A stretch of DNA of 64,000 nt from Hemileia vastatrix (lineage: Eukaryota; Basidiomycota; Pucciniomycetes; Pucciniales; Zaghouaniaceae), in contig JASXTE010000021.1 in assembly GCA_030280995.1 (NCBI GenBank), positions 682,001 through 746,000 of the forward strand, given 5' to 3'. Shown here piece after piece: positions 11,599 through 21,448 of the stretch (position 1 is its first letter; every line of letters begins with the position of its first letter). The notes below the pieces were generated by a model. That model had not been told where the DNA came from. It saw nothing but the letters and a program-made list of their open reading frames with translations, and did not search any database. The position numbers and the translations under genes were made by a program.

Positions 11599-12374
11599 TG
11601 TCACGCGCCACATGACACTCGAGGCGAAATCAACTCATTAAATCAATAATATCGAGTCCTAAATCTATACTCGAAGCGCAGAAAGCGATTCTCCATAGCA
11701 ACTGCGATTTTCCTTTGTGTACTTACTATTTAACTGCACTAGCCTAATTTCTAAATCTAAATTAGTCAATCTCCCAATAGGGTACCTTAGTCCTTTTCAA
11801 TAAGCGACGCACAGAACTAGGTTCAACAAAATAGTACAGTAGTAGTTTTTCATTAAAGTTTTGTTAATTAATTAAAAAGGGGTAAATTGAGCATGGACGG
11901 ATATTTAGTGAAGAGGGTCTAAGTGTATGTTAGTAATGGTCAATGGAATGGGAATGGTGCGATGGAAGGGGGGTCAATGCGAGGAGGAACAAAGGATATA
12001 AAAGGAGTTGGGTATTTGGTTCGATATTCCTTAGAATTAAATTATAAAATCATATTTACATTAATAGTGGTAAATCCTTAACAGCTAAAATCATTGTTAT
12101 TGTATCTTTCTTTTATTTTTCTCAATATTCATTTCTAAATCCTAAATCTTTGATTATTGAGTTTCCAACCCTTTGTGAGATTTTAAGAATTACTATTACC
12201 TTTGAAACTAGTTTATAATTCTTCTTGAATGAACCTCGAACCTATAGCTATTACTTCGAGTGACCTTTGAATCATTTCCTCGAATCATTCCTCTGTGCTT
12301 CGAAGAAGTTTCTAAAATCCCTCATCTCACTTTCAGGAACATCCTCGACCTTGTGCGTAGGTCGTCCGGTGACA
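11599..12374 (+). repeat. 5' LTR of E1
   Basis: It runs from TGTCACGCGCC to CCGGTGACA. It differs from the 3' LTR mainly by transitions at former CpG sites. Confidence 0.95.
11997..12004 (+). promoter_or_regulatory. TATA box in the E1 LTR
   Basis: TATAAAAG lies 36 bp upstream of AGAATTAAATTATA (12033-12046), the probable RNA 5' end, and is retained in all four E LTRs. Confidence 0.7.
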
Positions 12375-12375
12375 G

Positions 12376-12389
12376 TATAATTTAATTCT
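12376..12389 (+). promoter_or_regulatory. Self-primer binding site of E1
   Basis: TATAATTTAATTCT begins 1 nt after the LTR and is the perfect reverse complement of 12033-12046, just downstream of the TATA box. No TGG-type tRNA primer site is present. This fits the self-priming known for Tf1/sushi-class elements, where the mRNA 5' end folds back as primer. Confidence 0.75.
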
Positions 12390-12445
12390 GTGTAGTTCTT
12401 ATTCTTTGCACTACTACGTCCTTTTAGGTGTTTCTAAAATTTTAA

Positions 12446-13632
12446 ATGGAACCTGTTCAACGCACTCCTCCTACGGGCGCTACTACTAGAGCTCGCGCTA
12501 GAGGCAGGCCAACAGCCACAAGGTCTGTTTCTCGCACTCACTCTTTGGAACCACTCGACCTTAGGGAATGGCAAAATTCAGTTCAATCTGTAGAAGACAT
12601 TCCACAAGATTTTGAGGATTCTAGTGATGAAGAAGAAGAAGAGGATACAATGCACGAGGCACCATCCGCCCCTGCCAATCACCCTTCTGGCCAATCCTCA
12701 GAACCTGGACCATCTAACTCTCAGGAAGATTTCATGAGACTTTTCATGAAAACCCTCTCAAATCCAATGTCTTCAGAGGGATCTAAGTTCAAAACTCCTT
12801 CTATGAAATCTCCTGACAAATTTGACGGAGATCACCCCGACAGATTGTGACCCTTCTTGAAAACCTGCAAGCTACTGTTCCATAATGACCCTCGAACCTT
12901 TAACAGCGACCAATCAAAGGTTGTTTACGCTTCTTCATTCCTAGCCGGGAAAGCAGCAAGATGGTTCAAACCTTATCTACTCATGCTTTCTTCAACAGAA
13001 ACCCACTTACTTATCAATAATTGGGAAAAGTTTGAGGACCAAATTTTACGTTGTTTGGGGACCCTAATGAAACGGACAAGGCGGAAATTGAACTTGATTT
13101 TCTTCGCATGAGTGATAATGGTAAAGCTTCTGAATATTTCTCGAACTTCAGAGCACTTCAAACTCGAGTAGGTTGGAATGATGCTTCCCTTAAGTATCAT
13201 TTCAAGAAAGGACTTCCTTTGAGGATTCTAGATCAATTAAATCTTCATGGTCAGAAGATGACTACTTTAACGGATTTAATGGATTGAACCCTCGAACTTG
13301 ACGGCTTTTATCAAGGACGACTTCAACATCTTCGATATGCCAACAAATCTCAAGGCCTAAATTTTAAATCGGGACCTTCTTCACACCCACGACCAAATCA
13401 ATCCTCCTCGACTCAATCCAAACCCAATAAGGGAAAGGATAAACATCGACCAAAGGGCTTGACCCCAGGCGATATCAGAAAAGTACTGGATCCTAAAGGG
13501 GAACTTAAAGAAGCTGAGAGGAAAAGACGAGCAGATAATGGGTTATGTTTGTATTGTGGGGGTAAGCACAAGTTGGAAGACTGTGTAAAGTTGAAGGAAA
13601 GAGAAGGTACTAGTTTGAAGTCAAAAAACTAG
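12446..13632 (+). pseudogene. E1 gag
   Basis: Starts MEPVQRTPPTGATTRARARG, followed by RPTATR (AT-hook-like RGRP). An acidic Ser-rich segment and then the retrotransposon capsid domain follow (FDGDHPDRL to about 13290, with FLAGKAARWF and a YF-NFRALQTRVGW segment). The C-terminus is basic and carries CLYCGGKHKLEDC, a zinc knuckle with spacing CX2CX3HX4C, one residue shorter than canonical; E2 has the same spacing. Damage: TGA at 12848 (GGA in E2), a frameshift near 13045, and TGA at 13285 shared with E2. Gag ends at tandem TAG TAG (13630-13635) directly after the slippery site. Confidence 0.88.
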
Positions 13633-13666
13633 TAGATAGTTTACTTGTGTGCAAAGCAAACTATCT
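13623..13666 (+). promoter_or_regulatory. -1 ribosomal frameshift signal of E1
   Basis: The heptamer A AAA AAC (13623-13629) is in the gag frame and directly precedes TAG TAG. After a 4-nt spacer comes a perfect 9-bp stem, AGATAGTTT (13634-13642) with AAACTATCT (13658-13666), and a 15-nt loop. A -1 slip enters the pol frame, open from 13629 through the protease. The E2 copy (25105-25062) is identical at all these positions. Confidence 0.85.
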
Positions 13667-16600
13667 TATCTCTCCAAGTGCACAGAACCTCCATGTCTTA
13701 AGGACTGGAGTTGCCTTAAACCACTTGAGATTCATTCTTTTTAAGGAGGATATCCCCTTCAGTTGTCTTATAGACTCTGGAGCTTCAATTTCTTTTGTTA
13801 GTTTATCTTTTGCCGAGAAGCTTCAACTAACATTTACAGATATCGATCGAACTCCCATCTATTTGGTCGAATCAGAGGAACCCAAATATTGGGTAAGTAA
13901 GAAAGTTTTATGGGTTTTCAACTTTCCAAACTTTCCCCCCTTTGAGTGGGAATTATCAGTCTTGGACGCCCCAAGGATGGACGATACCATTCTTGGCCAT
14001 GACTTTTTAACGCATTGGAATCCTGAAATTGATTGGACTAGAGGATTGATCACCCCATGCTCTAAATATATTTCTGATTCTTCAATGCAGGTCAATAGGG
14101 AGTTAAACAACCTGCCTGACAACGTCCTGCTAGAGGACAAGTCTTGGCCAGATGACTTGCAAGCATCTGATCCTTCTTTAAATGAGCAATTGGCTAACCC
14201 TTCTAGCTCGATGACTTCACTCGAAGAGGATTTAAATTGCCTCGATGTAATCGAATTCTGCTCTCTCAATACAGGTATCCCCTCGACAGATTCTCTCGAA
14301 GATGAAGAGGACGACCAAATCAACGTTGAAGTCATTAAATCAACTCTACTGGAAATCTACCACAATTTCCTCGATGTTTTTTCAATCCGCAAGGCCGATA
14401 AGTTACCAAATCATTGACCCTACGATCATCAAATAGAGTTAATAGGCCCAGTACCTCCGGCAGGTCCTGTCTATTCTTTATCGAAGGACCAATCTCAAGT
14501 TCTTTGAGACTACATTGCAGAGAATGTAGCCAAAGGTTTCATCAGAGCCAGTAAATCTCCAACCGGCTCCCCTGTCCTCTTTGTAAAAAAGAAGGACAGT
14601 AGTCTTAGGTTGTGTGTTGACTATAGAAAGCTCAACACAGTCACGAAGAAGAATGCATATCCTGTTCCTCCTATGTCATTACTTCTTACCCTTTTCAATG
14701 GAGCTAATTTATTTTCTAAAATTGATCTTAGAGGCGCTTACAATCTTATTCGCATTGCGGTAGGTCATGAACCACTGACTGCAATGCGCACTAGATTTGG
14801 TAGTTTTGAATATTTAGTTATGCCTTTTGGATTATGTAACGCACCTTCAACTTTTCAAACTTTTGGTAATGATATCTTTCAAGATGTTGTTGAAAAATTT
14901 GTAGTCGTCTATTTAGATGATATTTTAATATTCTCGAAAACACTGGATGAACATATTCATCATGTTCGACAGGTCCTAAATCGTCTTTGAGATCATGGTC
15001 TCTACGCCAAGCATAATAAATGCAAATTCCACCTCAAATCAATTGATTTTTTGGGTTTTACGTTGTCTACTGACGGTTTAGCCATGGATGACAAAAAAGT
15101 CCAGAAAATCCTGGAATGGCCTGAGCCCAAAAACATTAAATCACTCCAAGGATTTTTGGGTTTTGCAAACTTCTATAGAAGATTTATTAAAGATTACTCT
15201 AAAACTATTTCCAATCTTACTTCTCTTCTTAGAAAAGATATTCCTTTTGTTTTTACTTCTACAGCACGAAAGGAATTCGAAGCACTAAAAATGGCGTTCA
15301 CCACAGCCCCAATTCTTCGACATTTTGATCCTTCTGCCTCAACAATAGTTGAGACAGATGCAAGCGATTATGCTATTGCAGGGGTCATCTCCCAATTAAA
15401 TCTGGAAACAAATTTGTTTCATCCTGTTGCTTTTGATTCACGCAAACTCATAGCCGCAGAATTAAATTATGAAATTCATGACAAAGAGTTTTTAGCTATT
15501 ATCCATTGTCTTAAAAAATGGTGTTCTTTTCTTCTCAGCCTAGATAGTCCTTTTCAAATTTTAACAGATCATAATGCTTTGAAATACTTCATGTCTTCTA
15601 AAGTGTTAACCTGGCGTCAAGCCAGGTGGGCTGAATTTTTGTCTGAATTTTCTTTCTCTATTTCCTATCGCCCAGGAAAAAACTGCATTGTCCCAGATAT
15701 CTTGTCACGTCGGGACGACGTTTACCCACAGCGGGGGGACGCATTTGCTGACAAGAACCCAGCAAATGTGCAATCAATCTTCAACGAATCAATGTTAACG
15801 ACTCATCAACTTAATTCAATGACAATTCAATCTTTTTGAAATCCACTATCCAACATCCTCGAAGCTCAGTCGAAGGACGATTATTGTTTAGGGTTAAAAG
15901 ACAAAATACTCTCAAAGCAAGGGGCCAAAAGATTTAGTATTGAATCAGGTCTATTAGTCTTCGAAGGTAGAGTAGTCATACCCGACAACAATGAGATAAA
16001 ATTATGGATTTTCAACAGTCAACATGATTCTCCATTAGCTGGTCATTTTGGGGTTGATAAAACCTACCAGTTAATAGCGAGGGATTTCTTCTGGCCAGGT
16101 ATGACCAGGGAGATCAAGGCCTATATAAAAGCTTGTTACGAATGTAATAAGAATAAGGCTCCCCGTCACCGGAAGCATGGGTTGCTTCAACCACTTCCTA
16201 TTCCCTCTAAACCTTGGGAATCTTTATTGATGGATTTCATTTCTCAACTGCCTATTTCTAATGATTTTGATGCTATATTAGTAATAGTAGATAGATTCAC
16301 AAAAATGTCTATTTTTATTAAAACCACTACTACTGCTACAGCAGAAGATTTGTCAAAATTGTTTCTAGAATATGTATTTTCTAAACATGGCTTACCAAAT
16401 GATATTATTTCAGGTAGAGGCTCATTGTTTGTATCCACATTCTGGACCCAACTGTGTTGACAACTCAATATCACGAGGAATCTCTCCACAGCCTATCACC
16501 CTGAAACCGATGGTCAAACAGAAAGAGTTAACCAAATCCTCGAACAATATCTTCGAATGTATGTCAGTTACCAACAAGACGATTGGACCACATGGTTACC

Positions 16601-17278
16601 ATTGGCCGAATTTGCTTATAATAACTCGACTCATTCTTCGACACGACAATCTCCCTTTGAAACCATTTATGGACAACATCCTCGATTCAACTCAATCCAT
16701 GTAGGAACTAATCATCCTGCGGAACATTATCTTCGAACTATATCACGACTCCAAGAAGAACTTAAAACAAATTTGGAATCAGTGATTCGAAGATACAAGG
16801 AACAGGCCGACAAACATCAACAATCTGCTCCTTCCTTTAAACCAGGCGACAAAGTATGGCTCGACGCACAAAACATTCGAACAACAAGACCATCAAAGAA
16901 ACTGGCTGAAAAGCGCTTGGGACCATTTGAAATCGACTCTGAAGTCTCTAAAACTGCATTTCGACTCAAGTTACCTCCTAAATGGCAGGCGATTCACCCT
17001 GTTTTCCATGTATCTCTCCTGGAACTGGCTCGAGAAATATACCCGGGCAAGAACCACCCCCTCCGGAACCGGTTGAAGTAGAAGATCATCTAGAGTGGGA
17101 AGTAAGTCGTATCCTTGATTCAAGAATAAGCAAGGGGAAACTTCAATACCTCGTGGAATGGGAAGGCTTCCTCAATGACTCAGACAAAACATCCTGGGAA
17201 CCAGCCATCAATGTTTCTAACGCTCCTGAACTCCTAAAATCTTTTCATTTAAAATATCCTTTAAAACCAAAACCTTAA
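13629..17278 (+). pseudogene. E1 pol: protease, RT, RNase H, integrase, chromodomain
   Basis: Domains in order: retropepsin (LIDSGAS, about 13765), RT (CVDYRKLN at 14610, YLDD at about 14920), RNase H (ETDASDY at about 15350, LTDHNALKYF), integrase HHCC zinc region (HDSPLAGHFG to CYECNKNK, 16020-16150), integrase core (MDF at 16230; second catalytic Asp replaced by Gly in ISGRGS, about 16410; Glu in DGQTERVNQ), GPF-type module, and chromodomain (EWEVSRILDSRISKGKLQYL, about 17093-17270). In-frame TGA codons at 14415, 14505, 14988, 15837 and 16458 are all shared with E2. A frameshift near 17057 is E1-specific. E2 keeps the normal ISDRGS, so the integrase mutation arose in this copy. Confidence 0.92.
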
Positions 17279-18304
17279 AATTTCTTTATTCAAAATTTTC
17301 TTTTCTTTTTCTTTATTTCTTTAAAATCTAAAACACCTCTTAAATTTCTTAGCCTTGTTTTCTTTTTTCTCTCTTCTTTTTTCTTTCTTCTCCTTCTATA
17401 AAATTTCCTCCAAAACCAACTAAAAATAAAATCAAAATTAAAATTAAAATAAAATAAAATAAAATAAAATAAAATAAAATAAAATAAAATAAAATAAAAT
17501 AAAATAAAATAAAATAAAATAAAATAAAATAAAATAAAATAAAATAAAATAAAATAAAATAAAGTAAAAATAAAAATAAAATAACTAGAATAAATATAAA
17601 TAATAAAATAAAATAAAATAAATAGAATAAACATAAATAATAAAATAAAATAAAAAACTCATAAATCTCTCTAAATATTTTCTTTCTTTTCTTTTTCAAT
17701 TCTTTAAATACATTCTTTTCTTAAATTTAAAATTCTCTTCAAAAATTTTTCTTCCAAAAATTTATTATCTCTTTTAAAAACTTCTTTCCTTCAAATCATC
17801 AAATCTTGTACGACACGACCATTTCCTGGAACTTAACTTCAACCTCTAAATCTCCCTATAATAATTCTTCGAAACAAATAATTCTTCTTTTCAAATTCTC
17901 ATAAATTCTAAATTCTGTTTTTTTTCTTTTCTTTCTTCTTTCTCTCTTTTCAACTAAAATTTAAAAAAAAAAAAAAATTAAAATCCTCAATTTAACAAAC
18001 TCATCTCAATCACAAAACCGTTTATTTTTTCTCTCTCTTTTCTTACATAAAAATTTTCCTTTTGAAACACTAAAACTTCCTTCAATTAAACAACCTTTTT
18101 CTTTCTTTAAAATTCTTCTTTCAAATTCTAAAATATTTTATTTTAAAACTTCTTTTTTTTTTCTCTTTTTCTCTCTCTCTCAAATCTTATAAAATTAATA
18201 ACATTCACCTACAATAAAAAAAATAATAATAATAAAATAAAATAAAAATAAAATAAAACTAAAATACAATTTTTTTTTCTACTTCTTTACATCTCCTTTT
18301 TATT
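17279..18304. repeat. AT-rich spacer with AAAAT microsatellite
   Basis: About 17440-17660 is a nearly pure AAAAT/AAAATAAAAT array, followed by pyrimidine-rich DNA. ORFs read through the array are simple-sequence artefacts. The counterpart in E2 is 20581-21448. It separates pol from the antisense gene. Confidence 0.85.
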
Positions 18305-19254
18305 TCAAATCTTTTCTTTTAACTTCTCTCGAACCAATCTTTTCATTTTCTCCAAAACTACCCTTATTTCCTTCCTGCATTTCTCAAATACCTCCTCCTC
18401 TCCTACGGGAACCACCTCTCCCATCTCCAAGAGCTCCTCTGCCACGTCGAAGGAAGCAGCGTCGATAATTGTGTCAACCTCCCCACATAGTTCTTCCGCA
18501 AACCTTACTCGTCGACCTTGACGAGGTTTCTTTGACCACACCTGGTCCAGGGTGTCTTCGGGCTCTTCAACTACTTCCGTGGCCGGAGGGTTTGCCTCAG
18601 TTGGTATAACCGGTGCAGGCTCTGCAATCGGCTCTTCAAGCTTATTCGATGTCTAAAACAAAACTCATCAGTAACTTCATCCTTAAAATAAACAAATAAA
18701 ACTTACCTCGAAGATGGGTCAGGCTCTAGAAATAACCTTGGCGTCACTTTGACCTCTACCTCTCTCTCTTCCTCATTGTCCTCGATGACCAACCGTTGTT
18801 TCTTGGGTGCCCGCCCTGGAACAGGGACTTCATCTTCATCCCCCTCCACCAACTCGTTGATCTCTTCCTCGACACCTCGCTTCGAACTTGTGGCCTGGGT
18901 TACCCAGGTTGAGATCTTGTTGTTTAACTCCTTATCATTTTCCCCCACCGATTGTTCATCTTCGATCGAGACATCCCAAATGTCTTCGACCACCTCTTTG
19001 GTTTTCGGAACTACCCAAAACTTAGTCTTGGTAAATCGCTTTTTGATTTCCGCGTTCTTCGTCAACGCATCACGCGCCACTCGCCGCCAACGGCAAAACT
19101 TGCATTTCTGGCGAGGGCCTCAAGTCGCCGTACTTTTGACACAGAAATACTCCATGCTTTCACAAGCCGTGCAAGTCTGTGAAAACTGTCATGTGATTAT
19201 TCCCCCATCCGCTTTAGGGTGTGGAGGCGTAGGTGTGGGAGTGGGGCAGTTCAT
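18305..19254 (-). pseudogene. Antisense Cys-rich gene of E1
   Basis: It lies between pol and the 3' LTR on the opposite strand, with TATAAAA at about 19348. Block 1 (19254-18707) encodes the Cys-rich head and the acidic middle with NLS-like basic residues (RAPKKQRLVIEDNEEERE). A GTAAGT donor at 18706 and a TTTTAG acceptor before 18652 suggest an intron of about 54 nt. Block 2 (18652-18305) encodes an acidic chain ending in a charged helix rich in Glu, Lys and Arg. The simple junction leaves the frames one base out of phase in both E copies, so the exact splice or a shared frame break is unresolved. A TGA replaces CGA in the head, and a one-base indel lies in the second Cys cluster. No other family was recognised. 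Confidence 0.72.
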
Positions 19255-19273
19255 TATAAAAATAAGTAATTAA

Positions 19274-19365
19274 GAGGTGAGGGAAAAAAGTATTAGAAAA
19301 AGGGAAACTAGTGTGGGAAGATGGCTCAAGCTCAACGGAGTTCGCAATTTTTATACCCGGGCATC
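19274..19365 (+). other. Purine tract and spacer before the E1 3' LTR
   Basis: A purine-rich run (about 19274-19312) is followed by about 50 nt of mixed sequence containing the antisense TATA box before the LTR at 19366. No polypurine tract touches the LTR; the same holds in E2. Confidence 0.6.
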
Positions 19366-20142
19366 TGTCAAGCACCACGTGACACTCGAGGCGAAATCAA
19401 CTCATTAAATCAATAATATCGAGTCCTAAATCTATACTCAAAGCGCAGAAAGCAATTCTCCATAGCAACTGCAATTTTCCTTTGTGTACTTACTATTTAA
19501 CTGCGCTAGCCTAAACTCTAAATCTAAATTAGTCAATCTCCCAATAGGGTACCTTAGTCCTTTTCAATAAGTGACGCACAGCGCTAGGTTCAACGAAATA
19601 GTACAGTAGTAGTTTTTCATTAAAGTTTTGTTAATTAATTAAAAAGGGGTAAATTGAGCATGGACGGATATTTAGTGAAGAGGGTCTAAGTGTATGTTAG
19701 TAATGGTCAATGGAATGGGAATGGTGCAATGGAAGGGGGGTCAATGCGAGGAGGAACAAAGGATATAAAAGGGGTTGGGTATTTGGTTCGATATTCCTTA
19801 GAATTAAATTATAAAATCGTATTTACATTAATAGTGGTAAATCCTTTAAAATTAAAAATCATTGTTATTGTATCTTTCTTTTATTTTTCTCAATATTCAT
19901 TTCTAAATCCTAAATTTTTTATTATTGAGTTTCCAACCCTTTGTGAGATTTTAAGAATTACTATTACCTTTGAAACTAGTTTATAATTCTTCTCGATCGA
20001 ACCTCGAACCTATAGCTATTACTTCGAGTGACCTTCGAATCATTTCCTCGAATCATTCCTCTGTGCTTCGAAGAAGTTTCTAAAATCCCTCATCTCACTT
20101 TCAGGAACATCCTCGACCTTGTGCGTAGGTCGTCCGGTGACA
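19366..20142 (+). repeat. 3' LTR of E1
   Basis: 777 bp, from TGTCAAGCACC to CCGGTGACA, followed by the GAGAG duplication. Confidence 0.95.
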
Positions 20143-20580
20143 GAGAGGTAGAGGTCGAAGTGGTGCCAAGGTTATTTCTAGAGCCTGACCCATCTTCGAG
20201 GTAAGTTTTATTTGTTTATTTTAGGGATGAAGTTACTGATGAGTTTTTTGTTTTAGACATCGAATAACCTTGAAGAGCCGATTGCGGAGCCTGTGTCGGT
20301 TATACCAACTGAGGCAAACCCTCTGGCCACGGAAGTAATTGAAGAACCTGAAGACACCCTGGACCAGGTGTGGTCAAAGAAACCTCGTCAAGGTCAACGA
20401 GTAAGGTTTGTGGAAGAATTATGTGGGGAGGTCGACACAATTATCGACGCTGCTTCCTTTGACGTGGCAGAGGAGCTCTTGGAGATGGGAGAGGTGGTTC
20501 CGGTAGGAGAGGAGGAGGTATTTGAGAAATGCAGGAAGGAGATAAGGGTAGTTTTGGAGAAAATGAAAAGATTGGTTTGA
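20143..20580 (+). pseudogene. Antisense gene of E2, second half
   Basis: This continues 11598 after the E1 insertion. It holds the end of block 1, a GTAAGT donor at 20201, a TTTTAG acceptor ending at 20256, and block 2 (20257-20580) encoding LEMGEVVPVGEEEVFEKCRK and a following charged helix. It ends at TGA 20578, where E1 has CGA and reads 11 more residues. Confidence 0.75.
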
Positions 20581-21448
20581 GAGAAATTAAAAGAAAAGAT
20601 TTGAAATGAAAAGGAAATGTAAAGAAGTAGAAAAAATTTGTATTTTAGTTTTATTTTATTTTATTTTGTTATTAATTTTATAAGATTTGAGAGAGAGAGA
20701 AAAAGAAAAAAAAGAAGTTTAAAATAAAAAATTTTAGAATTTGAAAGAAGAAATTTAAAGAAAGAAAAAAGGTTGTTTAATTGAAGGAAGTTTTAATGTT
20801 TTTTTTTTTTTTTTTTTGATTTTAAGAAATTTTAGTTGAAAAGAGAGGAGGAAGAAAGAAGATAAAAAAAACAGAATTTAGTATTTAAGAGAATTTGAAA
20901 AGAAGAATTATTATAGGGAGATTTAGAGGTTGAAGTTAAGTTCGAGGAAATGGTCGTGTTGTACAAGATTTGATGATTTGAAGGAAAGAAAGTTTTTAAA
21001 GAGAAAATAAATTTGTGGAAGAGAAATTTTTTGAAGAGAGTTCAAGAAAAGAATGTATTTAAAGAATTTAAAAAGAAAAGAAAGAAAATATTTAGAGAGA
21101 TTTAAGAGTTTTTTTTATTTTATTTTATTATTTATGTTTATTCTATTTATTTTATTTTATTTTATTTTATTTTATTATTTATATTTATTCTATTTATTTT
21201 ATTTTTTATTTTATTTTATTTTATTATTTATATTTATTCTATTTATTTTATTTTTTATTTTATTTTATTTTATTTTATTGTTATTTTTATTTTTATTTTA
21301 TTTTTAGTTGGTTTTGGAGGAAATTTTATAGAAGGAGAAGAAAGAAAAAAGAAGAGAGAAAAAAGAAAACAAGGCTAAGAAATTTAAGAGGTGTTTTAGA
21401 TTTTAAAGAAAGAAAGAAAAAGAAAAGAAAATTTTAAATAAAGAAATT
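20581..21448. repeat. AT-rich spacer of E2 with TTTTA arrays
   Basis: Reverse-complement counterpart of 17279-18304. TTTTA arrays with TTTATTCTATTTATTTTA interruptions occupy 21110-21300. No gene is present. Confidence 0.85.

Larger units (their letters stand above)
11599..20142 (+). mobile_element. Chromodomain Ty3 element E1, youngest of the nest
   Basis: It is flanked by GAGAG (11594-11598, 20143-20147), with LTRs of 776 and 777 bp. Order: LTR, self-primer site, gag, -1 frameshift site, protease, RT, RNase H, integrase, chromodomain, AAAAT-rich spacer, antisense gene, LTR. It has opposite orientation to its host copy E2, which makes the locus look like a giant inverted repeat. Confidence 0.95.

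Noticed and set aside
13859..14335. Minus-strand Ser-rich ORF of 158 codons, repeated at 24393-24869
   Set aside because: Antisense shadow of the acidic, Asp/Glu-rich protease-RT linker of E pol; no start context or promoter.
17290..17699. Minus-strand ORFs rich in Phe/Ile/Leu/Tyr
   Set aside because: They are translations of the AAAAT array and its flank in two frames; no gene.
21053..21307. Plus-strand ORF rich in Phe/Leu/Tyr
   Set aside because: Translation of the TTTTA array in the E2 spacer.
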